64,000 nucleotides of DNA from an uncultured Carboxylicivirga sp. (GCF_963674565.1 NZ_OY771430.1:1178001-1242000), one strand, 5' to 3'; positions 18,932 through 28,627 are shown, numbered from the stretch's first letter. Program-made: numbers and translations. The notes: generated from the letters alone by a model not told the origin.

Positions 18932-20536
18932 ATGAACTTAAAATATTTCAAAATACCATTTTTATCAGCTCTAATCTTATTTGGAGCTTGTAAAAAGGAA
19001 ACTATTGATCTGGATAAGATGCCTGATCCTGATAGAAATTATGGAGTAAGTATTCCCCTGGCGCAGGTTTATTTTACGATGGGTGCATTAGTTGAGAAGG
19101 TTGATACGTCTAATTACCTTAGTATTGAAGAGGATGGCCTGATTGTTAGAAAGTACTACGAGACCTTCGAAATGGAATTGGAGAGTATTGTAGATCTTAA
19201 TAATGTAAACTATTCCATTGCTTTGCCATTTGCAAATAGTGGAACACAAGGGTCCAATAATGTTAGTCAGACAATAATTAATAAATATGTCTTAAATGAA
19301 CGACCAGAAGCTCGTTACGACAGTGTATATCTTGAAAGTGGGCTGTTAAATATTGATAATCTGAATTATCCTGCAGGTTCAACCGGAACGATTACCTTTG
19401 AAATACCGGAACTTTATACTCCCTCAGGAAATTCTTTTAGTTATACTTCAAACATAAATGAATTTACTCCACAATCCTTTAATCTGGATGATTATAAAAT
19501 CCAATTTAGTACAGGAGTTGATTCGAGTTATGTGACCTTGATTACAAATATTAATATTGACCTTCCAAATTCACCGGGAGCTGGAGTAATAGGTGTAGAT
19601 TTTGGAATGAATGATCTTATTGCTGAAGTAACCTTTGGATATTTCGGTAATTATTCCGAAACACTATTAGACTCAATGGAATTTGACGTTTTTGATGCCA
19701 ATGAAGTCTATGATGCTGTTGAGCTGGCAAATGTATATGTTGATGTTAATACTAAAAATTCTGTTGGTTGTCCGTTTAATATTGAACTGGATAGTATAGT
19801 ATTTTCAAAGGATGGATCACTACCAAAGCAATTGGAATTAGCCAATAATATTTTGAGTATTGAATCTGCAACCTATGCACAACCCGTAATTTCATCAGAG
19901 CAGAAGTTTGAATATGATAAAACCAATTCAAATATTCTGACCATAATCGATGAACTTCCAAACTGGGTGACAACTAAAATGACTGCCACAACGAATCCGG
20001 AAGGAAATGCTAATACAGTAAACTTTTTTCATCACTATAATCAGCTGGAAGCCGATCTGGGAATTATTTTTCCTCTTCATTTCAAAGCCGAAGATTATCA
20101 AAGAGTAGACACATTAGATCTGGATTTTAACGAAGAATTTGGGGATTCAGATTTAACAGATGCTCTGGATCATATAAACCTGTTTCTTGACGTTTATAAT
20201 GGTCTTCCTTTTGAAATTACCCTTGAAAGTGTAGTTGCAAAAGACGGAAATGACATTGACATTGATTATTTGATTAAGAGTCCGGGCGAGAATATTGCTT
20301 CAGCAGTTCCTGATGAAAATGGTTATGTGAGTGAAACTGTGTACAGTGAAATAATTCTGACACTTGATAAAGAACAGATACAAAAATTCAGAGATCAGGA
20401 TATGAAGTATCTGGTACTTAAAACCAAAGGAGTTTCTTACGGGGCCGAAAATAACGGTTATATTAAAATTTTCAATGATAATGTTTTAAAGATCGTTTTG
20501 TCAGCAGAAATTAATGGTAATATTCCAAATGACTAG
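18932..20536 (+). CDS. Unrecognised lipoprotein in the OmpA/DUF5723 cluster
   Basis: I do not recognise this 534-residue family. The start at ATG 18932 gives a clean lipoprotein signal (FLSALILFGAC, Cys at about 20). The longer frame begins with TTG inside the preceding stop region. The mature protein is acidic and beta-rich with no Cys motif or catalytic signature. It contains repeated hydrophobic-polar strands such as YVTLITNINIDLP and a late IILTLDKEQIQKFRDQD segment. It begins 10 bases after the OmpA-family gene and ends 50 before the DUF5723 gene, so the three are almost certainly one operon. A structural partner of the barrel is the simplest guess. Confidence 0.75.
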   Translation: MNLKYFKIPFLSALILFGACKKETIDLDKMPDPDRNYGVSIPLAQVYFTMGALVEKVDTSNYLSIEEDGLIVRKYYETFEMELESIVDLNNVNYSIALPFANSGTQGSNNVSQTIINKYVLNERPEARYDSVYLESGLLNIDNLNYPAGSTGTITFEIPELYTPSGNSFSYTSNINEFTPQSFNLDDYKIQFSTGVDSSYVTLITNINIDLPNSPGAGVIGVDFGMNDLIAEVTFGYFGNYSETLLDSMEFDVFDANEVYDAVELANVYVDVNTKNSVGCPFNIELDSIVFSKDGSLPKQLELANNILSIESATYAQPVISSEQKFEYDKTNSNILTIIDELPNWVTTKMTATTNPEGNANTVNFFHHYNQLEADLGIIFPLHFKAEDYQRVDTLDLDFNEEFGDSDLTDALDHINLFLDVYNGLPFEITLESVVAKDGNDIDIDYLIKSPGENIASAVPDENGYVSETVYSEIILTLDKEQIQKFRDQDMKYLVLKTKGVSYGAENNGYIKIFNDNVLKIVLSAEINGNIPND

Positions 20537-20586
20537 TAAACTAATAAACAGTTTTGCACCAACCAAATTCAAATCTTGTCATTAAT

Positions 20587-22035
20587 ATGAAATCAATATT
20601 ATTAAAATATATTTTTATCATTTCTCTATTTTGTGGCTCTGTATCAATGCTTGGCCAAGCGCCAATGTCGTTGTATTATTTAAAGAATACACCACAAAGT
20701 GTTTTGATAAATCCGGCAAAAGAACCAAGACCTAATTTTTTTATAGGTATACCTATGGTTAATTCATTAGCATCGTTTCAGAGTGATATTCCATTAGTTG
20801 ATTTTATTCAGCTAAATTCTGATGGAATTCCTTTGTCTCCTTTGAATGATGGATATGATTACAGTAAACTTTATAATAAAATAGGAGATGGTATTAACCT
20901 GAGAATGGATCAGCAGATAATTCCATTGATGTTTGGCTTTCGCACAAGAAATGGATATTTCACATTTTCATTTAGCGAGAAAGTTAGCATGAATTATGGT
21001 TTACCTAAAGGATTTTTTGTGTTGTTAGAGAATGGAACTCCTGATAATACTACCATTAGTCTGAATGGATTAAATATCGAAAACGCTATCTATCACGAAT
21101 TTGCTTTTAGTTACAGCAGATCTATAAATGATAAGCTTACTGTTGCAGCCCGCATAAAACCTTTGTTTGGTGTTGCGGCTTCTAAAACAGACTTTACAGA
21201 CTTTACCATACATACTTCACGTACATCATATGACTTGGTTGCTAATGCCGATATCATGACTTCAATTCCCGGAGTTGAAGAGATAGAATATGACGAAGAT
21301 GGTGTTCCTTCTGACATTGAAATGCAGGATGTTGATTCTGATTATTTCTTAAATAATGCTTTGTCATTTACCAATCCTGGAATTGCATTTGATTTTGGTG
21401 CAGTTTATGAGTTAGACGATAAATGGTCTTTTTCAGCTGCTTTAAACGATTTAGGAGCTATTAAGTGGAAGGATAATCTTAATTCATTATCAGCGCGTGG
21501 TTCATATAGTTACCAGGGTGCATTAATTGATACCAGTGTAATTGATAATGGAAGCAAAATTTCTGAAGATATAGTAGATTCCTTGCTGGCAGGTGTAAAT
21601 ATTACTCACGATCCTCTTTCTTTCAGAACCGGCTTAAGTCCTGTGTTATATATGGGAGCGGAGTATAATGTCAATCATGTATTCTCTTTAGGATTTTTAT
21701 CACGAAGCATTTTTCATAAAGATTTTTTCAGACAGGATTTTAATGTGTCTGCTAACCTGAATCTTTATCATCGATTGGCTACTTCAGTAAATTATAATGT
21801 CGACATAAGAGGTAAAAGTCATGTGGGTTTTGGTTTGTCAAGTTTTATCGGACCATTACAGATTTATATGATGGTTGATAAGATACCTCTGTATTATAGA
21901 AATTATACCATTGATGGAAATGATATTCCAATATTTGGTGATATGCAGAGCGCTTCTGTTATGTTTGGAATGAACCTTGTTTTTGGTTCCAAAGGATTTA
22001 AAGATAAGCCAATGTTATCGCTTCGCGACAGATAA
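20587..22035 (+). CDS. DUF5723 outer-membrane beta-barrel protein
   Basis: With start ATG 20587 the protein has 482 residues and a standard signal peptide (FIISLFCGSVSMLGQ); the longer frame starts at TTG 20554. The mature sequence begins APMSLYYLKNTPQSVLINPA, typical of DUF5723 and reminiscent of PorP/SprF-type barrels. It continues as many beta strands ending with SASVMFGMNLVFG. It is the last gene of the TPR-OmpA/lipoprotein/barrel cluster. Function is unknown; a secretion-linked or surface-assembly role is inferred from the cluster architecture. Confidence 0.78.
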   Translation: MKSILLKYIFIISLFCGSVSMLGQAPMSLYYLKNTPQSVLINPAKEPRPNFFIGIPMVNSLASFQSDIPLVDFIQLNSDGIPLSPLNDGYDYSKLYNKIGDGINLRMDQQIIPLMFGFRTRNGYFTFSFSEKVSMNYGLPKGFFVLLENGTPDNTTISLNGLNIENAIYHEFAFSYSRSINDKLTVAARIKPLFGVAASKTDFTDFTIHTSRTSYDLVANADIMTSIPGVEEIEYDEDGVPSDIEMQDVDSDYFLNNALSFTNPGIAFDFGAVYELDDKWSFSAALNDLGAIKWKDNLNSLSARGSYSYQGALIDTSVIDNGSKISEDIVDSLLAGVNITHDPLSFRTGLSPVLYMGAEYNVNHVFSLGFLSRSIFHKDFFRQDFNVSANLNLYHRLATSVNYNVDIRGKSHVGFGLSSFIGPLQIYMMVDKIPLYYRNYTIDGNDIPIFGDMQSASVMFGMNLVFGSKGFKDKPMLSLRDR

Positions 22036-22056
22036 CGAATATTTACAAAATACTTT

Positions 22057-22094
22057 GAGAGAGAATGATACTGGATATATTATTCTCTCTTTTT
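22057..22094 (+). terminator. Terminator of the OmpA/lipoprotein/DUF5723 operon
   Basis: The 9-bp stem AGAGAGAAT / ATTCTCTCT has a 15-base loop and is followed by TTTT. It overlaps the last codons of the converging EamA gene. Confidence 0.7.
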
Positions 22095-22961
22095 GCTTTG
22101 TCTTGTTAGTATCGGGTGAATAAATACAGCTAAAAGAATTACAAGTGTGCCAATATAAAATCCGGCAGACATAAATTCACTTGATCCGAAAATAAAGAAA
22201 GCCATTAAGATACCATAAACAGGTTCCATATTAATGGCAAGCACAACCGTATATGCCGATAGAACTTTCATCACATCAACAGCTGTAACAAAGGCATAAG
22301 CTGTGCAAACAATGCCAAGAATAAGAACAAAAACAACATCCCAGCCAGTAGGTTTAACCATTTGGCCGTTAAAAGTGCCTGTAAAAGCTAAGAATAAAGT
22401 TATGCTAATAAAGCCACTGAGCATCTCGTAAAAACTAATGGTTACCGGATGTTGCTCATCAATGAACACCTTGTTTAGTACTGTGAACAGACCTGCCAGA
22501 AAAGCAGCCGTTAAGGCTGTTATAATACCCTTTATATAACCTAGTTCAAACTGAAATATCAGGTATAAGCCACTAATTATAATCAGACCAATCAATACTT
22601 CAATCCATTTTATTTTTTTGCGAAAAACAATGGGCTCCAAAAAGCTGGTAAATAGAGTGGTTGAGGCCATACACCCTAATGTTACCGAAACATTAGAAAT
22701 TTTTACTGCTCCGAAAAAAGTAATCCAATGAAATGCAACAACAACGCCAATACCCATAATCTTTGCAATATTCTTTTTGCCAATAGAAAATGGAATTGAT
22801 TTGGCACGCATGAAAATGCCCAGTATGATTGCTGCAATAAGCATTCTGTACCAAACAAGTTGTGGTGCAGGTAAACTGATTAGTTTGCCCAAAATAGCAG
22901 TAAAACCATACAATAGAACCACAAAATGGAGTTTAAGATGGCTTTTTACAAGGTTGTTCAT
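22080..22961 (-). CDS. EamA/DMT-family transporter
   Basis: The 293-residue integral inner-membrane protein has ten predicted transmembrane helices in two EamA halves. The first half includes FVVLLYGFTAILGKLISLP and PQLVWYRMLIAAIILG; the second includes GLFTVLNKVFIDEQHPVTISFYEM. Members export or import amino acids, nucleobases or other metabolites, and the substrate cannot be predicted here. The start is ATG 22961. A minus-strand -7 box (TATTTTTG) lies at 22985-22992, about 24 bases upstream. Confidence 0.88.
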   Translation of the reverse strand: MNNLVKSHLKLHFVVLLYGFTAILGKLISLPAPQLVWYRMLIAAIILGIFMRAKSIPFSIGKKNIAKIMGIGVVVAFHWITFFGAVKISNVSVTLGCMASTTLFTSFLEPIVFRKKIKWIEVLIGLIIISGLYLIFQFELGYIKGIITALTAAFLAGLFTVLNKVFIDEQHPVTISFYEMLSGFISITLFLAFTGTFNGQMVKPTGWDVVFVLILGIVCTAYAFVTAVDVMKVLSAYTVVLAINMEPVYGILMAFFIFGSSEFMSAGFYIGTLVILLAVFIHPILTRQSKKRE

Positions 22962-22984
22962 TTGTTATCTACTTTTTCGAGTGT

Positions 22985-22992
22985 CAAAAATA
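22985..22992 (-). promoter_or_regulatory. -7 element (TATTTTTG) of the EamA gene
   Basis: This is an exact TAnnTTTG match on the minus strand, 23 bases before the start codon. No TTG lies at the expected -33 distance. Confidence 0.35.
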
Positions 22993-23128
22993 GAAATAGT
23001 TTGGATTAAAATTTAATACGGAATCAAATAGCTTAAAATTAAATATTAGTGCTTTTTATCTTTAATTTATTATGCAGTTATACAGTGTGTTATGTTGATT
23101 GTGTGTAATAATTAACATTTTTTATAAC

Positions 23129-23146
23129 TATCTAAATAAGTAGATA
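23129..23146. promoter_or_regulatory. Inverted repeat TATCTA-N6-TAGATA upstream of the CoA-disulfide reductase fusion
   Basis: Two 6-bp arms with a 6-bp spacer lie 56 bases before the ATG at 23202, inside an AT-rich promoter region. It could be an operator. Confidence 0.35.
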
Positions 23147-23201
23147 TATAAACTTTTAGTTTCTTTGCTTCAAATACAGAAAAAATTCAATATATAGAAT
23201 C

Positions 23202-25667
23202 ATGAATAAAGTTTATGTAATTATTGGAGGAGTAGCAGGTGGAGCTACAACAGCTGCACGTCTGCGTAGAGTTGATGAAAATGCAGAAATAATTATGCTG
23301 GAAAAAGGGCCACATATCTCATATGCTAATTGTGGTTTACCTTATTATATTGGTGGTGTAATCAAAGACCGTCAGAACCTGATGGTTCAAACTCCGGAAA
23401 GCTTTAATGCATGGTTTAATATTGATATTCGAATTTATTCAGAGGTTACAGCAATAATTGCTGAAGAAAAAAAGGTGAAAGTTAATAATCTTAAGACAGG
23501 TGAAACCTATGAACTTTCATACGATAAATTGATCCTGTCACCTGGTGCATCGCCAATTATACCACCAATTGAAGGTATCAATCATCCAAATATATTTACG
23601 CTGCGTAATGTAGAAGATACAGATAAAATTAAAGCATTCGTAGATGATACAAAACCAGCAACTGCAGTTGTGGTTGGAGCTGGTTTTATAGGCCTAGAAA
23701 TGGCAGAGAATCTTCATCACAGAGGATTAAATGTTACGGTTGTTGAAGCGGCTCCTCAGGTTATGAATATGCTTGATCCGGAAATGGCAGCCATTTTACA
23801 TCAGCATTTTAAGGATAATAATGTAGGTTTATATCTCGATAATGCTGTTAAAGCATTCAGAGATAATGATAAAGGAAATATTGATGTTTGCCTGGCAGAT
23901 GGAGATATTCTTTCTGCTGATTTTATAATTTTATCAATCGGTGTTCGTCCGGATAGTAAACTGGCAAAAGAAGCTGGTTTGAAAATTGGTCAAACGGGTG
24001 GTGTTTGGGTTAATGAATATTTACAAACATCCGATGAAAATATTTATGCGGTTGGAGATAGTATTGAATTCCCTCATCAGATTTCGAAAAAGCCCAGCCT
24101 GGCATTTTTAGCTGGTCCTGCAAACAAACAAGGTCGAATACTGGCCGATAATCTAACGTTTGGTCATACAAAAAAATACAATGGTTCAATTGGTACAGCC
24201 ATTGCTAAAGTATTTGATTTAACAGCAGGTATCACAGGTCTGGCAGACAAGAGCCTGAAAGCTGCAAGAATAGATTACCAATCAACCATCGTAAATAATG
24301 GTTCGCATGCAGGTTATTATCCTGGAGCCATGCAAATGAGTACAAAAATTTCGTTTTGCTCTACTACAGGTCGTTTGTATGGTGCTCAGATTGTAGGTTA
24401 CAAAGGAGTTGATAAGCGTCTGGATATTTTGGCTACCATTATTAAGAATGAAGGAAGTATTTACGATTTACAGGAGATTGAACATGCTTATGCTCCTCCA
24501 TTTAGTTCGGCTAAAGATCCGGTTAATCAGGCTGGTTTTAATGCTGAAAATATTATTCGTGGATTATTCAAACCTATGTCAGCCTATGAATTAAATAAAC
24601 TTGAACTGGATGAAGTTACTTTAATTGATACGCGTACAGCAGATGAATTTGCCTTAGGTGCGATTGAGGGAGCTATTAATATTCCGATAGATGCAATTCG
24701 AACTAATCTTCACAGAATACCAAAGGATAAGAAAATAGTATTGTACTGTGGTGTTGGACTTAGAGGTTATTTGGCAGCCCGTATACTTCGCCAGAACGGA
24801 TATGATGAAGTATATAATCTGTCTGGAGGTTTAAAGGTTTATAATAATGCAATTAAACCACAGGATAACAGAATCCAGTGCGATGAGAATGCTGAAGTTA
24901 TGCAGGCCCAAACCATTACAAAAATGCCAACCATTAAAACTGATATTTTAGAAGTAGATGCATGTGGTTTGCAATGTCCGGGTCCTATTATGAAACTTAA
25001 GTCCGAAATGGACAAACTTCCAACTGAAGGACAATTAATGATTAAGGCAAGTGATCCCGGTTTTTATAACGATGTAGCTTCTTGGTGCAAGGTAACGGGT
25101 AATGAATTGTTGACCCGTGAAAAGGAAAATGGTGAGATCACTGCTATTATCCGTAAAAACGATGTATTGAAAGAAGGTTTTTCAGTTCAGGATAAAGGTG
25201 ATAATAAAACCCTGATTGTTTTTAGCGATGATATGGATCGTACACTGGCCTCGTTTGTGATTGCAAATGGAGCAGCAGCTATGGGTAAAAGAGTGACCAT
25301 ATTTTTCACTTTCTGGGGATTAAATGTGATTAAAAAACCTAATAAGCCAAAAGTGAAAAAAGGTGTGATGGATAAAATGTTTGATATCATGATGCCTAAA
25401 CACAGTGGCGATTTGAAACTTTCAAATATGAATATGGGAGGAATGGGTGCCAAGATGATGAAAAAACGAATGAAAGATAAGAAAGTTGATTCTTTAGAGG
25501 TAATGATTCAAAATGCGGTTTCTTCGGGCATCAACCTGATAGCTTGTCAGATGAGTATGGACGTTATGGGAGTGAAACAAGAAGAATTAATTGATGGAGT
25601 GAATATCGGAGGAGTTGCTAATTACCTCGAAGAAGCTGAAAAATCTAATGTAAACCTATTCATTTAA
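23202..25667 (+). CDS. Four-domain fusion: CoA-disulfide reductase - rhodanese - TusA - DsrE-like
   Basis: The 821 residues carry a complete persulfide-handling relay. Residues 1-445 are an FAD/NAD(P)H CoA-disulfide or polysulfide reductase, with the redox Cys44 in SYANCGLPYYIGG and a second GAGFIGLEMAENL dinucleotide motif. Residues 460-555 are a rhodanese domain with active Cys516 in YCGVGLRG. Residues 585-655 are a TusA domain with the CPGP motif at Cys592. Residues 665-821 are a DsrE/F-like domain with Cys782. Related two-domain enzymes (CoADR-Rhd, Npsr) reduce polysulfides or CoA persulfides. It stands alone between its own promoter region and terminator. It acts in the cytoplasm in sulfide/persulfide balance. 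Confidence 0.9.
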   Translation: MNKVYVIIGGVAGGATTAARLRRVDENAEIIMLEKGPHISYANCGLPYYIGGVIKDRQNLMVQTPESFNAWFNIDIRIYSEVTAIIAEEKKVKVNNLKTGETYELSYDKLILSPGASPIIPPIEGINHPNIFTLRNVEDTDKIKAFVDDTKPATAVVVGAGFIGLEMAENLHHRGLNVTVVEAAPQVMNMLDPEMAAILHQHFKDNNVGLYLDNAVKAFRDNDKGNIDVCLADGDILSADFIILSIGVRPDSKLAKEAGLKIGQTGGVWVNEYLQTSDENIYAVGDSIEFPHQISKKPSLAFLAGPANKQGRILADNLTFGHTKKYNGSIGTAIAKVFDLTAGITGLADKSLKAARIDYQSTIVNNGSHAGYYPGAMQMSTKISFCSTTGRLYGAQIVGYKGVDKRLDILATIIKNEGSIYDLQEIEHAYAPPFSSAKDPVNQAGFNAENIIRGLFKPMSAYELNKLELDEVTLIDTRTADEFALGAIEGAINIPIDAIRTNLHRIPKDKKIVLYCGVGLRGYLAARILRQNGYDEVYNLSGGLKVYNNAIKPQDNRIQCDENAEVMQAQTITKMPTIKTDILEVDACGLQCPGPIMKLKSEMDKLPTEGQLMIKASDPGFYNDVASWCKVTGNELLTREKENGEITAIIRKNDVLKEGFSVQDKGDNKTLIVFSDDMDRTLASFVIANGAAAMGKRVTIFFTFWGLNVIKKPNKPKVKKGVMDKMFDIMMPKHSGDLKLSNMNMGGMGAKMMKKRMKDKKVDSLEVMIQNAVSSGINLIACQMSMDVMGVKQEELIDGVNIGGVANYLEEAEKSNVNLFI

Positions 25668-25694
25668 ATAGTTAAGATCCATTAAATATTATAG

Positions 25695-25735
25695 AAAAAG
25701 GGTGAGTATGCATTGAAACATATTCACCCTTTTTT
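25695..25735 (+). terminator. Terminator of the CoA-disulfide reductase fusion gene
   Basis: A stem of about 13 bp, AAGGGTGAGTATG / CATATTCACCCTT, contains one G-T pair and is followed by T6. Confidence 0.9.
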
Positions 25736-25841
25736 ATGTTTTGTTGAGTAATTAAATGTTTTAAATAAGGTAAGATTAAATATTCTCAATTAATTTAGTG
25801 CAATATTCCTTACAAGTAGATCTAACTTAATTAATGAAGAA

Positions 25842-26654
25842 ATGATAAAACTTTTAAAAAAATGGCAGGTAGTAGTAAGTTCTGTCCTTTTATTGGGTAT
25901 TGTAGTTGCATGTGCTACAGTTCCTATTACCGGTCGTAAGCAATTAAACCTGGTGTCAGACTCTGAGATGATGTCAATGAGTTTTACCCAGTATGAGGAG
26001 TTTCTAAAGGAAAATAAAGTATCGACAGATGCTGAAAAAACAGCTTTAATTAAAAAGGTAGGACAGAAAATATCTGCTGCTGTGGAGAAATATATGTCTG
26101 ATAATGGTTATTCAAGCCAGATTTCCGGTTTTGAATGGGAATTTAATTTGGTTGAAGACGAAACACCTAATGCCTGGTGTATGCCTGGTGGGAAAGTGGT
26201 TTTTTATACCGGTATTTTACCTTATTGTAAGGATGAAACGGGTATTGCGGTTGTAATGGGGCACGAGATTGCTCACGCAGTTGCCAAGCATGGAAACGAA
26301 AGAATGAGTCAGCAATTGGGTGTACAACTAGGAGGTGCAGCACTTTCTGTTGCTATAAGCGAAAAGCCTGAACAGACACAACAAATAGCCTTGGCTGCTT
26401 TTGGTTTAGGCTCTCAGTATGGATTTATGCTACCTTTCTCACGCACACATGAAACAGAGGCTGATAAAATGGGTTTAATCTTTATGGCAATGGCAGGTTA
26501 TAATCCAAATGAAGCAGTACCATTCTGGCAACGTATGTCAGAAATGGGAGGAGCTGCACCACCTGAATGGATGAGTACTCACCCTTCTGACGAAACCCGA
26601 ATCAAAGACCTGAATGCATATATGGCGGAAGCATTAAAGTACTATAAGAAATAA
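25842..26654 (+). CDS. M48-family zinc metalloprotease, lipoprotein
   Basis: The 270-residue protein begins with a lipoprotein-type signal (VLLLGIVVAC, Cys at about 24) followed by ATVPITGRKQLNLVS, the usual start of mature M48 lipoproteins such as LoiP. The zinc site HEIAH sits in VVMGHEIAHAVAKHGNERMS near residues 145-149. The third ligand is the Glu of HETEADKMGL. It degrades misfolded envelope proteins in the periplasm. It is a single-gene unit closed by a strong terminator. Confidence 0.92.
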   Translation: MIKLLKKWQVVVSSVLLLGIVVACATVPITGRKQLNLVSDSEMMSMSFTQYEEFLKENKVSTDAEKTALIKKVGQKISAAVEKYMSDNGYSSQISGFEWEFNLVEDETPNAWCMPGGKVVFYTGILPYCKDETGIAVVMGHEIAHAVAKHGNERMSQQLGVQLGGAALSVAISEKPEQTQQIALAAFGLGSQYGFMLPFSRTHETEADKMGLIFMAMAGYNPNEAVPFWQRMSEMGGAAPPEWMSTHPSDETRIKDLNAYMAEALKYYKK

Positions 26655-26672
26655 GCAATCATCAGATATTTC

Positions 26673-26702
26673 AAATGCCCTTTCACGAGGGCATTTTTTT
26701 TT
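26673..26702 (+). terminator. Terminator after the M48 protease gene
   Basis: The stem AAATGCCCT / AGGGCATTT is followed by T8. Confidence 0.92.
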
Positions 26703-26755
26703 GATGTGAGTTTTGTGTTCATGTATATGTAAAGGACTTATGTATTGATAATCTG

Positions 26756-26763
26756 TATATTTG
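26756..26763 (+). promoter_or_regulatory. -7 element (TATATTTG) of the HTH regulator gene
   Basis: An exact TAnnTTTG match ends 16 bases before the ATG at 26780, giving a very short leader. A -33 TTG is not clear. Confidence 0.45.
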
Positions 26764-26779
26764 AATGTAACTTTAATAC

Positions 26780-27784
26780 ATGCAGGTAGAGGGAAATATA
26801 CAAGTCAGGTTATTTAATCATATTAAAAATATACTTGCCGATCATTTATCACTGGCTCAGGAAGTATCTGAAGTTCTGGATATAAGTGTTGACAGTACAT
26901 ATCGCAGAATAAGAGGTGAGAAACCATTAAGTCTTGATGAAGCTGTAAAATTATGTCGTCATTATAATTGTTCACTTGATCAGTTTATTCCTCAGAAAAA
27001 GGGTTATCTCACCTTTGATCAATACCATGTTGGTCCCGGTAGTTTTGATAAACATCAGTGGCTTGATTTCATCTATAATAACCTGCTTAACATCATTACT
27101 TTTGAAGAAAAGCACATTGTTTATGTTGCCAAGGATCCACCTATCTTTCAATATTTTCAGTTTCCTGAGATTGTTGCGTTTAAGTTCTTCTTCTGGGAAA
27201 AGACACTTTTTAATGTCAGAGGAAAAGAAAATGAGAAATTCTCTATTTCGTTTATCGATAACGAGATAATAGAAAAATGTCGAAAAATAGCAACTTTGGT
27301 TCTGAAAATACCAACCACTGAGTTATGGAATGAGGATACTTTTAGAATTTTACTTCGGCAAATTGATTACTACTGGATTTCGGGTTATTTCGATACCAAA
27401 GATGACCTTATTAAATTAGTGAATTCTATTGAAAAATGGTTGAATCACAATCGAAAACAGGCTGAATTAGGAATGAAATTCTTAGATGGGCATCCTGATC
27501 ATGGAATTGAAAATACGTATACTTTATACGAGAATGAAATAATTTTGAATGATAATACCATTTTTGTTACCACCAATGATAAGCAGCGTACTTTTTTAAC
27601 CTACAATGTTTTGGGTTTGTTAGGGTGTTCAGATATTGGATTCTGCCAATCCGTATCAGGTCTGCATAAAACGCTTATCTCAAAATCAAACATGATCAGT
27701 AAAGTCGGAGAGAAGGAGCGAAACAGGTTTTTTAATAAGCTAACCGGTGCCATTGACCAATTTAAATTATTGCATAAGCTTTAA
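26780..27784 (+). CDS. Helix-turn-helix protein with a large unrecognised C-terminal domain
   Basis: Residues 10-70 form a Cro/CI-like HTH: LAQEVSEVLDISVDSTYRRIRGEKPLSLDEAVKLCRHYNCSLDQF. The remaining 260 residues match nothing I can name. They are rich in aromatics (YWISGYFDTKDDLI, FQYFQFPEIVAFKFFFWEK) and probably form a helical sensor or dimerisation domain. Proteins of this shape recur in Bacteroidota and are annotated only as HTH proteins. There is no signal peptide or membrane helix, so it is likely cytoplasmic. The next gene on the right is on the opposite strand, giving no clue to its target. Confidence 0.72.
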   Translation: MQVEGNIQVRLFNHIKNILADHLSLAQEVSEVLDISVDSTYRRIRGEKPLSLDEAVKLCRHYNCSLDQFIPQKKGYLTFDQYHVGPGSFDKHQWLDFIYNNLLNIITFEEKHIVYVAKDPPIFQYFQFPEIVAFKFFFWEKTLFNVRGKENEKFSISFIDNEIIEKCRKIATLVLKIPTTELWNEDTFRILLRQIDYYWISGYFDTKDDLIKLVNSIEKWLNHNRKQAELGMKFLDGHPDHGIENTYTLYENEIILNDNTIFVTTNDKQRTFLTYNVLGLLGCSDIGFCQSVSGLHKTLISKSNMISKVGEKERNRFFNKLTGAIDQFKLLHKL

Positions 27785-27817
27785 ACATTAAAATAGTAGT
27801 TTAAATAGAAATCGTGA

Positions 27818-28627
27818 CTAAGCCAATAATGGCGTTGAATTTCTTAAATTCTTTGATTTTTGTTCCGAAATAAAATAATACAATCTGCGCGGTACAAGAC
27901 CAGATAAAATATAGATCAGATAGTTTAAAGTACCGGGTATACATATAGGTTGATTGTTATTGAGTTGTTTAAGGCTACATTTTACAACCCTTTGCTTATT
28001 CATCCAAAGTAGTTTTTCTTCCAGCCATCCAATTTGCCTGGAGATTCCTTGTCGTTGATGGAATTGTGTTTTTACAAAACCCGGACATAAGACCTGCACA
28101 TTAATATTATGAGGTTTTAAATCCATATACATACATTCCGATAAACTGACTAAAAATGCTTTGCTGGAACTATAAAAATAACTCAATGAAGCAGGCATAA
28201 ATGCCGAAAGTGATGCTACATTAATGATAGATCCGGAACCTTGTTTTTTCATGATTGGAACTACTGAATGTATCAGTTTGGTTGACGCTGTAATATGCAC
28301 TTTAAGCATCTTTTCCTGGTTTTGATAACGATCTTCGTAGAAATTATTTTGACATCCAATACCTGCATTGTTTATCAGTAAGTCAACATTAGGTAGTTGA
28401 CCAATTTTTTTAATTAATTGATATAAGTCGCTTGATTTGGTAAAATCGGAAATAAATATATTAACCTTAATATGATAAAAGCTCTCCAAACGATCTTTAA
28501 TGGTTTGTAATCTTTTTATTCTTCGTCCGGTTAAAAACAGATTATAGCCTTGTTTAGCCAATTGAAAAGCAAAAGCCATACCCAATCCACTCGACGCACC
28601 TGTGATAATAGCTACTTTTGGTTTCAT
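27818..28627 (-). CDS. SDR-family NAD(P)-dependent oxidoreductase
   Basis: This 269-residue classical short-chain dehydrogenase has the cofactor motif TGASSGLGMAFAFQL near residues 9-23, NNAGIG, the catalytic Ser in INVASLSAF and YFYSSSKAF with the Tyr/Lys pair. It resembles the DltE/YqjQ-like group of unknown substrate. A basic C-terminal tail (LVPRRLYYFISEQKSKNLRN) could associate with the membrane. Its start codon overlaps the stop of the upstream START-domain gene by 4 bases (ATGA), so the two are coupled and likely act on the same lipid-like molecule. Confidence 0.87.
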   Translation of the reverse strand: MKPKVAIITGASSGLGMAFAFQLAKQGYNLFLTGRRIKRLQTIKDRLESFYHIKVNIFISDFTKSSDLYQLIKKIGQLPNVDLLINNAGIGCQNNFYEDRYQNQEKMLKVHITASTKLIHSVVPIMKKQGSGSIINVASLSAFMPASLSYFYSSSKAFLVSLSECMYMDLKPHNINVQVLCPGFVKTQFHQRQGISRQIGWLEEKLLWMNKQRVVKCSLKQLNNNQPICIPGTLNYLIYILSGLVPRRLYYFISEQKSKNLRNSTPLLA

